From assembly GCA_030248135.1 (NCBI GenBank), contig JASANC010003656.1, forward strand, positions 79,718 to 143,717: 64,000 nt of DNA, given 5' to 3'. Under the pieces are notes generated by a model. That model ran no database searches. It was not told where the DNA came from and saw only the letters and a list, made by a program, of their open reading frames with translations. The translations under genes were made by a program, and so were the position numbers. Shown here one piece after another: positions 49,001-58,893 of this stretch; the stretch's first letter is position 1, and each line of letters starts with the position of its first letter. This DNA is from Theristus sp. LFF4_11. Its lineage: Eukaryota; Nematoda; Chromadorea; Monhysterida; Xyalidae.

Positions 49001-52000
49001 CCATCCATCCATCCATCCATCCATTTTATTTCGCGAAAAAGCAGGAAACTCAGATAAAACCTGTATGAACAGCATGAAATACGATGTATCGAGTGTTTGG
49101 GACCGAGTTTCATCAGCGCAGCTAAAAAACCATTCCTGGGGAACCGGGCTGCAAATGTGCCTGTAATTGCAAAACAGTTTTCTTTTCAAAGGCGTACCTG
49201 AACAACAAGCCGCACTCCATCAACGACTCGTCAAAGTCGATCAGAATGTTGCAAAAGTCCTGGTTCAACGGCGACTTCACGTCGAAATACAGATATTCGG
49301 TTGAAATCAACGCGTATTGTCGCGTCTGCAGCGCTTCGGCGAGATCGGCGAAATTTGCGGCGTTATACAGTTTTGCTCGTCCGCTTGCGAGCAGGTAGCG
49401 GAGTTGCGCAAAGACGGGCACTTGCGACTTGGTGATGATCGACTCGATCGCTGAGCCCTTTTCTATGATCAAACCGTGCAAGCGACCGGTTGCAATTTGT
49501 CGAACGACCTCATCGATGGTGTCCATCGTCGGGTGTTCGATCGGTTTTAGCAGAAAGATGAGCAGAATATTCTGGTACAACGCTAGAACGTGCAACGACC
49601 CGATGCAGACGCAGGCCAGCAGGATCTTCTGACCGATCTTTCGGTAGCCCTGCGTCAGTGGGTCGTGTTGACCGCTGAAGAACTGGAAATACTCGAACAG
49701 AGTGTCGCGAGTCGCGGAATAGTAATCGTTGCCGGATGATAGCAAGGTCGCGTAGCCGGTGTTTCGAAAGAGTTTCAACGTGAACAATAGTGATACCATT
49801 AGTAGTGCTACTGTAGCGGCTATCGCGAGGTTTACGGTCGTCGGGAATACGCTGAACGGCACTAGGAGATCGTGAACGGTAACGTGACGCGACGGCTCGG
49901 GCACGGCGAACACGAAATGCGTGTTGAGTAGCGGGAACGAGAACAAAAACGTTTGGAGACGTTGGTCGTCGACGCAATAGTGGACGGCGGCCGTGTCGAT
50001 CGTGCCATTCTGAATCATCCCAAGGACGCCGGTGAATTGCGTTGAGTTGCCAGCCGGCGGGTGGCCCCAGTCGCTGCCTGTGCGACAACGAGAAATTTGG
50101 TGTTTTGGTTGTGGACGAAAAGCGAAGATCAATTTTGTCGTTTTAGTCTTATTGTGTCCCAGTCATTTTCTACGGCTTTCGTGGGTTGAAATAAGCACCC
50201 ACATACTACTCAAAAACACTAGAACAGGTTCTGGTTTTTATCCTGCCTTCTAAAATTACTGGAAACTGAAGCTCTCTTTTTTGGTAATTTTGTTAGTTTT
50301 TTGCACTGGCACTGACGCACGCATTTTTGGCCTACTTTATGCACAAAAATGGCTATAATTGTCGTGTGACATAACGGTACACTACACATCATATTGTACA
50401 TCTTCTCAAAAAAATACCTGTTTGCACGTATTGATAGCGAATCCGGTGAAGCTGGAGTGCTTGATCGATTATCCGAAAATCCGGCGTCCCCATTATGGCG
50501 TAGTTGACCCCAATGCGAAAGATTCGATCGTTCGCGGTGCTAGACAGTTTTTCATTTAACATTTTTGTAAAATTACTCGACTCAAACAGCTCGTCTGGCG
50601 ATTCGACTGTTTCATTGATATTTTCGTATAAAAAAGGTTGAAATAGACGATTAAATTCAGCCGACAGCATGTCTATTTGTTCTGTTGTCGAGCACTAAGT
50701 CAACAAAATCGACTGGGGATTCTGGTGTTTAGTTTCGTAGACCGGTCCGGTTGCAACCGCATTGTGAAGCGTTTCATCTGTTAATGGAAAGCATGTAGGC
50801 AGAGGCAAAAAACGAATATAGCAGCGACAATCAAATTAAGTGCCAAAGCGCGGACGACTGGAAGTGGAAAACAAGACGTGCAAAATTTGAAGAGTTTTTC
50901 GTGACGTGTATGTGAAAAAAATTTCGTTCCATTCTTTTGCGGAATGAAACTAATTGTGTATGCACAACTGTATTGCTAGATACCGACGGATGAATATCAA
51001 ATTTCATAATTTCCTTGCTGGCTGGACATATATATTTTAGTAAAGCAAGAAAAATCAATGCTTCTAAAGTAAATAAAATATTTTGACAAGTTTGAGGAAT
51101 AGTGAGAAAGAAGTGATTCACTTTGAGAAATGCGTCGTGAAACGTCAAACGTCAAAGCGTTCACCATTTTATTCTCGTCAAGTTTTCATTTTTTCAGATC
51201 TGGGTCTACAATCCGAAGTCGCAACTGGTTCGCGTCGTGCTGAATGAGCGGCCGGAGAAAATCACGCCCGATCGCAGCGCCAAATTGATGCAGTTAGTTT
51301 TTTGCTTACAGTGTCAATAATCATACATCTTTTGGCAGTTTGAATTGCCAGAAAGAAATTCTCATGTATCTCATCTCATTTTTCTCATCTATTTTTTATT
51401 GCGCTTAGGGTTGGCATGGGAAACAAAACCGGTTTTTTCAGTTTTTTGCAACTGTGTCAAGCTCAAATTAAGCTTCGCTGTTTGATCCACTATTCGCTAC
51501 ACGATCATAACACTAATTTCAATTGTGTATTTCTGATTGGTCCGAGTGCTGGGAAAATTAGGAAATAAGACGGTTTTGAAACGGGAATAAAACCGTTTTT
51601 TTCCTGGCAACAAAAAACGTTTTTTACCATCCCTAAGTCGCGCCACGTCGCAGGAGTAAAATATCGAAAACCAGAAAAAAGTGGTTGACCTTTAAGATTT
51701 TGACTCACTCATGTGGCATCATGCAACGCCAAAAGTTGTCGTTTTTTCAACACTCGCAAGTTTTTAAGCAGTGAACACTCCGTCTGATTCATCTATCCAT
51801 CGCGCACTTTTGCAGAGCACTCGGCCGCGCAATCAACGCCACCCCAATTCTGCACGACGTCAGCTATCACCAACGCGAGAATGGGCGCACCTCGATTGGT
51901 CAGGTCGACTTGACGGCCGTGTTTGTTGATCGTAATGAGGAATTGATGGATGTGGACGAGGTGTTGAGCGCTGCTGATACTGGCACAAATAAGTTCCTGT

Positions 52001-53344
52001 TGAACGAGATCAATGTCGCCATGGTGGTGGTCGGTGGACACTTTGGTAGCTTTTTGTTCGTTACTTGTTATGGCGTTCAACAAAAACTTCAAAGAATCTG
52101 TTGGAGTACATAAGCAAGCAGTCAGTGGTTGGTTACTTATCGAATTTGTTGAATGCACTGATTGGGTGCCTCACAGCGGCGACCAATCATCTAAATAAAT
52201 AACGAGAACGTGTCTTGCAAAAGCCGACCTTCTCCAGGCCGCCGATGGATCGCCGTATGACCAAAAGTCAGCACTTGGCGTGGCTGCAATTGCGTTGATT
52301 GTTTTCGCAGCAGTATTGGGCATCGGCCTTTGTTTGTTCATTCTGCTCGTGTGCTATTATCGGCAAAAGTAAGTCGATTAATTGTGAGCGATTCGTTTAA
52401 TCGTTTTTGAGCACAACGTGTTCTGCTTGAATTAGCTTGTTCCATGCACTATGCAGTCAGTATGACTTTCGTTAGCTTGACGTCGAGAATGTATTGACAA
52501 CCTCCCGTGTCACTATTTTCAGTTGGCGCAAACAGAAACGGCGTGCGAAAGCAAAGGATGAAAAAGCCGCGAAGAAAGCGGCACCAAAACCGGCAGTCAA
52601 CGGAAAAGCCGGCACTCATCAAACGCGAAACAAGGGTCGCATTCAGCACAGTCCCACTTCGGATTACTACGGCTCGCCGGTGTCAACAACAACGCGGTGA
52701 GGTTTTTTTTCGAATTTTACGGGAAAAACGACTCGCATCACATTCGATATCATACCCCTTTCTGGTCTGTTTTGCTCGTTTTAGTGCGACGAAGTGTTTA
52801 AGAGGGCTGACCAACACTACTGAAAACGTTTTTCAAAAACATCATTGAATTTGAATTTTAATGCACCCACTAGCTTTCACCACCTGTAATCTCTCAATTC
52901 TAACTGGTTGTCTTCCAACACTGCCATCAGCTCCAACCCGCTGTGGCCGTCCTCGATACCGACGATCGGCGGCAGTGGCGTCTCGAAGCCGTACGAAGCG
53001 CAAGAATTCACGATGGACGTTTTCGGCACGGTTCGCTCGGATGCTCCGAGCATGGGCGTCGCGCCGATCTACTTCAACACGGTCACCACGGCGCCACCAG
53101 CGACGCTGTACGACGACGCCGCCGGTGGCGAACTGCCGCCAAGCATGAGTGAATTCCAGCCGCGCGACATCGACCGACAATACTCGCAAGTCAGGAAGCC
53201 GAATCGACCGTCGCAGGAGTCTGGTGAGGTTTTTTTTTTGTTTTTTTGTTTTTTTGTGTATTTCTGCTTTTTTCATTATGCACTTCAGGCTGGTACGAAT
53301 CGCTGGACGGTCGTGGTTCGTCGGTGAACAGAAATTTCAAGTAA
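37011..53344 (+). CDS. Single-pass transmembrane cadherin, about 1721 residues
   Basis: 33 exons: 37011-37026, 37133-37270, 37408-37547, 38262-38573, 38741-38896, 39046-39204, 39276-39349, 39423-39678, 39743-39952, 40030-40263, 40339-40468, 40530-40677, 40749-40909, 40971-41062, 41130-41271, 41336-41496, 41595-41783, 41886-41987, 42143-42275, 42342-42455, 42569-42735, 42944-43150, 43300-43458, 43710-43969, 44141-44261, 44341-44485, 44630-44706, 51198-51292, 51816-52029, 52238-52368, 52523-52696, 52931-53223, 53289-53344; 5166 bases, phases consistent. The first two exons encode a signal peptide ending before LNRPPVF. Cadherin linker motifs recur ([48 protein letters not shown]), several with degraded calcium residues. 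A juxtamembrane block ([14 protein letters not shown] onward) precedes the helix (about 1515-1540); the tail of about 180 residues is basic, then Pro/Ser-rich, with no catenin-binding region seen. The layout resembles Cad87A/CDH23-like proteins (inference). The donors at 42736 and 52030 have in-frame alternatives. Confidence 0.93.
44818..45769. repeat. Fold-back unit with TATA-box-bearing inverted ends
   Basis: The left end, from TATCTAAAAATGCGG through CGCATATAAAAGGAGG and GGATACAAGTACATAAG to GCGCCGCG, is the reverse complement of 45628-45769. Each arm contains TATAAAAGG pointing inward. Confidence 0.8.
45890..47310 (+). repeat. 149-bp tandem satellite array 1
   Basis: About nine to ten monomers. 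Spacing between successive CCACGGCCGATTCG landmarks is 148, 151, 149, 149, 149, 149, 149 and 149 bases. Later monomers fall into two types, A (ATTTAG, GAATTGCCCCGG) and B (ATCTAG, ATATTACCCCCAAC), in the order A-B-B-A-B, a higher-order pattern. Confidence 0.9.
48176..50670 (-). CDS. Divergent ionotropic glutamate receptor / IR-like subunit, nested in a cadherin intron
   Basis: Four minus-strand exons: 50670-50418, 50077-49198, 48860-48686, 48280-48176; 1413 bases, 470 residues, phases matching. Ligand-gated cation channel subunit of the plasma membrane. Visible: a ligand-binding half S1 (FRIGVNYAI at about 52, [15 protein letters not shown] with the usual G-x-L-x-x-I-x-x-G pattern), TM1 about 167-187, a pore-loop region with FFSGQ, TM3 about 234-262 ending [11 protein letters not shown] where classical subunits have SYTANLAAFLT, the S2 half with a [17 protein letters not shown] block, and a last helix [17 protein letters not shown] with a 13-residue tail. 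The canonical gate motif and the large amino-terminal domain are missing, as in insect IRs and divergent nematode receptors. It lies entirely inside the 6.5 kb cadherin intron 27, on the opposite strand. A stop in frame lies a few codons upstream of the Met, but an acceptor-like TTAG there leaves room for an earlier exon, so the N-terminus is uncertain. Confidence 0.88.
48862..48887 (+). repeat. (GT)n microsatellite
   Basis: About 13 TG units lie directly against the acceptor of the third exon of the nested receptor gene; read on the minus strand they are the (CA)n immediately before the splice site. Confidence 0.9.
48981..49024 (+). repeat. (CATC)n microsatellite
   Basis: Eleven tandem CATC units in an intron of the nested receptor gene. 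On the minus strand they are open as a run of MDGW units, which is not coding. Confidence 0.9.
51406..51635 (+). mobile_element. Short hAT-type MITE in cadherin intron 28
   Basis: 230 bases from TAGGGTTGGCATGG to TTTTTTACCATCCCTA, with AACCGGTTTT and AAAACCGTTTTT subterminal stretches. Same family by its ends as 27359-28136, but the interior is different and shorter. Target duplication not clear. Confidence 0.65.
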
Positions 53345-53685
53345 TTTTTTGAATAACATAGTAAATGTGTGATTTTGGATTTCAGAATTCAGATGTTGTT
53401 AACGTGCTCAAAAAGTTGTTGCGTTCTTGTTTTTGTAATTTTTTTGGGTTTTTTTGTTGTTTTAACGTGATTTTATGGCTCTAAACTTTCAACTTACAAC
53501 ACTTTTTGTAAAAACGTGTTTTTCTGCCGTTGCCACAACATCGACGGGTTTACTGTGATCAGTATTGTATTTTTTTTTCGATTTTTATCTCTTGTTTGTT
53601 TCTTTCTTTATACACAAGTCCACACGCAGTTGTGTTATGTTTTGTGTTTATTGTGCCTCAGAGACGGTTCCTTTTTTTGAATTGC

Positions 53686-53691
53686 AATAAA
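53686..53691 (+). promoter_or_regulatory. Candidate polyadenylation signal of the cadherin gene
   Basis: AATAAA about 340 bases after the cadherin stop codon, in a T-rich stretch. No nearer consensus signal was seen. Confidence 0.45.
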
Positions 53692-53880
53692 GCAACGTTG
53701 ATATTAGCTTTTCGTGCAAAGAAGGCGGAGTAATGTTGGATGTTGTGTGGAAATACCGCACGGATGAAAACCGTACACGTTGTTTCGCGCCCTAACGTAG
53801 CCCGAATATGAATTAAAATAACTTTTATTTCGTGAAAAACATATTTAACGTTTTTTATTTTCTAGCACAAGTTGTCGAAA

Positions 53881-54120
53881 TAGGTATTGTGGATTTATTC
53901 AAACGTGTCCGGACTAAAATGACGTCATTTGCTTTAAAAACGCCCGTTTGTCAAAGCACAGGCACTAAAATGTCAGTTTGTGGTGACTGATTCGACATTC
54001 ACCATTTGTTCTCGGGAAGAAATCGGCTAAACGGAAAGTCTGGTTTGATGTGAACGACAGGCGCATGTTTTGCGACACATGACGTCATTTTAGTGAGACC
54101 GTTTCAAAAAATATGTCATA
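53881..54120 (-). mobile_element. CRE-MITE downstream of the cadherin gene
   Basis: Inverted orientation relative to 32865-33092. Both ends carry a perfect TGACGTCA (AAAATGACGTCATTTGC and ACATGACGTCATTTTAG). The interior has GGGAAGAAATCGGCTAAACG as in the other copies. Confidence 0.85.
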
Positions 54121-54614
54121 TTTGAAGGTGCAAATGAATTGTTCACAATGATATATCTAAAAATGCGGGAGACGCATATAAAAGGAGGAATATGGCTTTG
54201 TGTAAGCAGTGACAGACTTGGCTCGACAACACTTTTCAAGTCTCTGATGTGGTGGTACACACGGATACAAGTACATAAGAGCTATATTTTTGCGCCGCGT
54301 TTGTTTTACTGAAAAGCGTAAAAACTTTAATTTTTTTAAATTGTCCTCTTCAGTTTAGTCTAAAATCACACCATCTGCGAAATTCGGTAAATTCTGTGCA
54401 AAAACAGAAAAATCAGAGATTAAAAAACATTGCTGCATGTAGCTTTATCGTTGTTACTAACCTACGCACCGCTGTGTACACACCAGAACCAGTGACAGAA
54501 TGGTGTTGTCTGCCGTTGATTTTCACCCTTTTTACCAAACTCTTGTGGCAGGATAAACCGTCTATCCCGTGAGTCATTGCCTTTGCCACAGATGGAAACC
54601 TTGCGTTCCGATAT

Positions 54615-54894
54615 ACCGTAAAGTCTTGCATATAAGGTTTCTCCTACTTATAAGACCCCCACCCAAAAGTGGGCGGAGTGTCACACGGCGGGAAACCAAA
54701 AAATTCAAAATTTTAACTTGGTCGAAATCTTACCCCGTTTATAAGACCCGGAATTCCTAACGTTCGCTTTATAAGACCTCCTCCTCCTCCCACTTATAAG
54801 GCTGTCACACGAAATTCCACTTTTTTTCAGAAATTTTTGATTTTCAAATTTATATAAGGAGACCTTATATAATTATATGCAAGACTTTACGGTA
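54615..54894. mobile_element. MITE with TACCGTAAAGTC ends, nested in composite copy 2
   Basis: The ends TACCGTAAAGTCTTGCATAT and ATATGCAAGACTTTACGGTA are exact inverted repeats. Copy 1 of the composite lacks it and reads straight through at the matching site (...ATTACCTCTGCG), which gives the empty-site comparison. Internal repeats of ACTTATAAGAC are present. Confidence 0.85.
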
Positions 54895-55439
54895 CCTCTG
54901 CGATACACTTTGTCCTGGGCAAAGCAGTGTCAGCAATCCAAAGTCTGATGTGATGCTTTGCACAGACTATAAGATCTGTCTGTGGTAAAACACCTTCGGC
55001 AGTTCTTCTGCCTGGTGTCCGTCGCACTGACGAGCCAGGGGACACCGCGGTATGCGTCTACCTGGCGAAACCGCAAACAGCGAACATTATGTATTGATCG
55101 TTATTTTAGTGTTTTTAGTGGTTGCTAAATGCCCGAAATACCGCAAATGTGAAAGTTTCATTTGTCTACAAACAAAGTACGAGGGTTGCCATGTGCAACC
55201 AAATTTAATGAATACCCAAACGGCGCAAAAATATGGCTCTTATGTACTTGTATCCGTGTGTACCACATCAGAGACTTGAAAAGTGTTGTCGAGCCAAGTC
55301 TGTCACTGCTTACACAAAGCCATATTCCTCCTTTTATATGCGTCTCCCGCATTTTTAGATAATATTCTGACTTTTACATGAGCCGCGAAGGTCGGACCCA
55401 ATTCACAATTCGTTTGTCACACATTCTTCTAAACCCCGG

Positions 55440-56270
55440 AGAACTCAGGTTTTTCATTTTTCGTTTTTGGGCCGATTTCGCCTATGCTATTTCTACGGCC
55501 GATTCGCCCGAAATCGTCACGGTTCAGTACCTAGAATTGCTCACATAAGAAAACTGACCCAAAAGTCGTGATCGGCGCAATGAATTACCCTGGACCACAC
55601 AATTTTCTTGTTTTTCATTTCTGGACCGATTTCGCCAATTTCCACGGCCGATTCGCCCGAAATCGTCACTATTCAGCATTTAGAGTTGCTCACATAAAAA
55701 ACTAATCCAAAATCCGTGATCAGCGCACTGAATTACCCTGGAAAACACCGTTTTCTTGTTTTTCGTTTCTGGACCGATTTCGCCAATTTCCACGGCCGAT
55801 TCGCTCGAAATCGTCACTATTCAGCATTTAGAGTTGCTCACATAAAAAACGAATCCAAAATCCGTGATCAGCGCATTGAATTACCCCGGACTACACTAGT
55901 TTCTCATTTTTTGTTTTTGGACCGATTTCGCCAATTTCCATGGCCGATTCGCCCGAAATCGTCACGATTCAGTATGTAGAGCGCTCACATAAGAAAACTA
56001 ATTCAAAATCCGTGATCAGCGCATTGAATTACCCCGGACTACACCAGTTTCTCATTTTTTGTTTTTGGACCGATTTCGCCAATTTCCACGGCCGATTCGC
56101 CCGAAATCGTCACGATGCAGTATGTAGCGTTGCTCACATAAGAAAACTAACCCGAAATCCGTGATCAGCGCATTGAATTACCCCGGAATACACCACTTTC
56201 TCATTTTTTGTTTTTGAACCGATTTCGCCAATTTCCACGGCCGATTTGCCCGAAATCGGCACGACTTTAG
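55440..56270 (+). repeat. 149-bp tandem satellite array 2
   Basis: Five to six monomers with landmark spacing 148, 148, 148 and 149 bases, clearly homologous to array 1 (TTTCGCCAATTTCCACGG, GTGATCAGCGCATTGAATTA). Confidence 0.9.
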
Positions 56271-56864
56271 TTATTTAACAGCTATTCCTTTGTTTTTTTT
56301 AAATAAAGGTCAAATTCAAACTCTCCGTTGTTGGTTACCTCTAGAAACTTTTTTATTTGTCAAATAACGGTTTGTTTCACGCGCAGAAATCGCAAATACA
56401 CTTCAAAATAAGCCTCTTTCGTAATTTTGTACAAACAAGCTAAATTTTGAGCCTTGGGAAGCATCGGAGAAAAAAATGAATGCGAAATTTGAAACTCCCG
56501 AAGATTTTTACCCTAGAAAAAAGTTTTTCTTATAACAGTCAGAAATTTCTTTATATCACTGAAACTGCGTACACATTTGATGACATAGCCGAAAAAAAGG
56601 GGTAAACAAGAATATTTTTTTCACTTTCAGAATTGATAAAATACGCACACAGCGTGTGTAGAAGATCACCACGAAAAAATTTCTGGTGCACACAGTGTAT
56701 CTGTGGATTGTCTGCCTGTGTGCCGCAGAAAAAAATCTCAGCTCCTTTTATGTTCACAGAGCGAGGCAAAGTAAGTTTGAAATTTTAGCGCGAGCGACTG
56801 ACAGGCCATATTATGCCTGCATCCGCTGTCCGCTCCGCTCCGCTTCGCTCGCGAATGGGCATGA

Positions 56865-57868
56865 TTTCACAAATCCAGTTTATGGATTGCGCGCAGGGGC
56901 AGGAAAATGCAACGTTTTAAAAATTGCGCAACAATTCAAAATTTGTGGCGTTGTATTTGAGGATTCGAATTTTTTGCTTTAGCTGCATGCCTTTCCAAGA
57001 GCGTGAGACTGTTTCGGTCTACAACCTTTCTGAAACGATATAGTAACCAAACTGAACTCAACCTACCGCAAGTTCAACTTGACGGACAGCTTTTTTGCAT
57101 TTTGTAAAGTTATAAAAGCTGATAAACCAAAATGAACCGCGCACCCTTTTAGCATCCAGTTTCATATTTGTACCGTCGTTCAAAAGTTTCTAACAAAATT
57201 TCTGTTCATCAATTCCCAGTGCGTCAATAAAACTGTAACGAAGTAAACTATAAATAACGGACAAGACCTCCTGTGGAGAAACATTCTTTTTCCCTCTCGT
57301 GTGTGTAGGTTTTTTGCTGCTCGTGAAAACTACAGATAACTAAAAAACGGAAAACGACCCAAACGGAAAATCAATTAGGAACATAGCCATCAAAAGTTGT
57401 CTGCTTTTCAGTCTTCATGGTTTGGTTACTTATTTCCCATTATTTCGGTTCCAAGAAATACATGTGCCAAACGCCGGTTCAGTCTACCAAGCGGTTCCAT
57501 CCAGTAAATATTGTTTCAAACGCTAACAACACTGAGTGACCACTTGGTAAAATTCCATGTCAGAGCAATACCGTTTTAAAGCAAGTAGGCGGGGGGAGCA
57601 GACGACAGGAGGGAAGACAAACACGGTAAAACCTCCGGATCGGTATCAATACCCGCGGGTGCATGTTTATGCCTTCCCCGGAAACTGACTGAACATCATA
57701 AAAATGGTGTACTGACACGCACACGCACAGACACCAAAACGTAACGTCTGTAAAAAGCTCTTCGTACGTTCACTTGCTTGTTCTCTACCGTGTCGGTTCT
57801 TGACACGATCTTTACTGCGCCAGTTTTCTGTTTGTCAACGGTGCTTTTATCGATGCTTTTTTTTTGTA
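56865..57868. other. Intergenic stretch with no recognised feature
   Basis: No open frame, repeat end or hairpin that I can support. It separates composite repeat 2 from the CRE-MITE upstream of the last gene. Confidence 0.5.
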
Positions 57869-58108
57869 GTATGACCTATTTTTTCAAACGTGTGCCACTG
57901 AAATGACGTCATGTGTAGCAAAACATGCGCTTGTCGTTCACAGCAAACCAAACTTTCCGTTTCGCCGGTTTCTTCCCGTAAACAAATGGTGAATGTCGAA
58001 TCAGTCACACCAAACTGACATTTTAGTGCCTGTACTTTGACAAACGGGTGTTTTTAAAGCAAATGACGTCATTTTAGTCCGGACACGTTTGAATAAATCC
58101 ACAATACT
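57869..58108 (+). mobile_element. CRE-MITE upstream of the second glutamate receptor gene
   Basis: GTATGACCTATTTTTTCAAA at the left and GTTTGAATAAATCCACAATA at the right. Both palindromes TGACGTCA are intact. It ends about 790 bases before the proposed receptor start codon. Confidence 0.85.
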
Positions 58109-58893
58109 TTTTACGTATTTTTTTCACTTTGTCACTAAAAACACTTGCGCCACATGATCGTGGCGAACCCAGCAAGGCGTTGAAACAGTATGCCGTGTGC
58201 CCGAAAAATTGTCGACTGTCATCGCGCGGTGTTGCCACCGGAGCATTATAATAAGTAATGTGAATGCTGGTGCCACTGGTCTCCCGTTTGACAGGTTCGC
58301 CCGACACAGACACTGCTGTTTCTGGAAAAAAGTATGTTAAAATGCGCCTTTTTGTGGTCCGTTGAAAGGTTATTGCAAATGAGCCCACCCTGAGAGAGAG
58401 TTGCATTTTCGGTTTCGAAGCAAAAGGTTTTTTCCGCTCCGGTGTCTTGTAGTTTTCATGCTCTTTCAACAGACGAGTTTTGTTTGTTCACTTTAGCAAT
58501 ATTGCTTAATGCGCTTTTTTAGTGCACCATGCATGGACCGACATGTCGTGCCATTTTGCACGTAAGCTTTTGGTGGCACTACCAACTGGTACAATCTGGA
58601 CGATCAAGACATGTTCGTTTCTTCATCACCTGAGCTTGATGTCACCAGTGTTCACTTTTCACTTTCACTTAGTTGCGCTGAAAATGTGAAAAAAGCTCTT
58701 CCAGCACTCGATTTTTCGTCACAAGCTATTCCAGCACAAGAAATCACAATTTTATGATTTGTTTCAACAGAAAACTCTGAAAAAAATTAAAGAAAACCAT
58801 AATTTTCAGAGCTGACGAACAGTGTGGATATGCGGTTTTCGGCGACATGTCCAAGTATGTCTTTCGATGACTCCCAGCAAGCATCATGAAAAC

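Larger units (their letters stand above)
54154..56864 (+). mobile_element. Composite repeat, copy 2
   Basis: Same order as 44818-47915: fold-back unit 54154-55362, 148-149-bp satellite array about 55440-56270, tail to GCGAATGGGCATGAT. The array is shorter (about five monomers). The fold-back unit has been enlarged by a separate MITE (54615-54894). Confidence 0.75.

Noticed and set aside
48804..49016. Protein with a MDGW repeat on the minus strand
   Set aside because: Translation of the (CATC)n microsatellite inside an intron of the receptor gene.
52842..53276. Arg-rich open frame antisense to the cadherin tail
   Set aside because: Shadow of the GC-richer coding exon 52931-53223.
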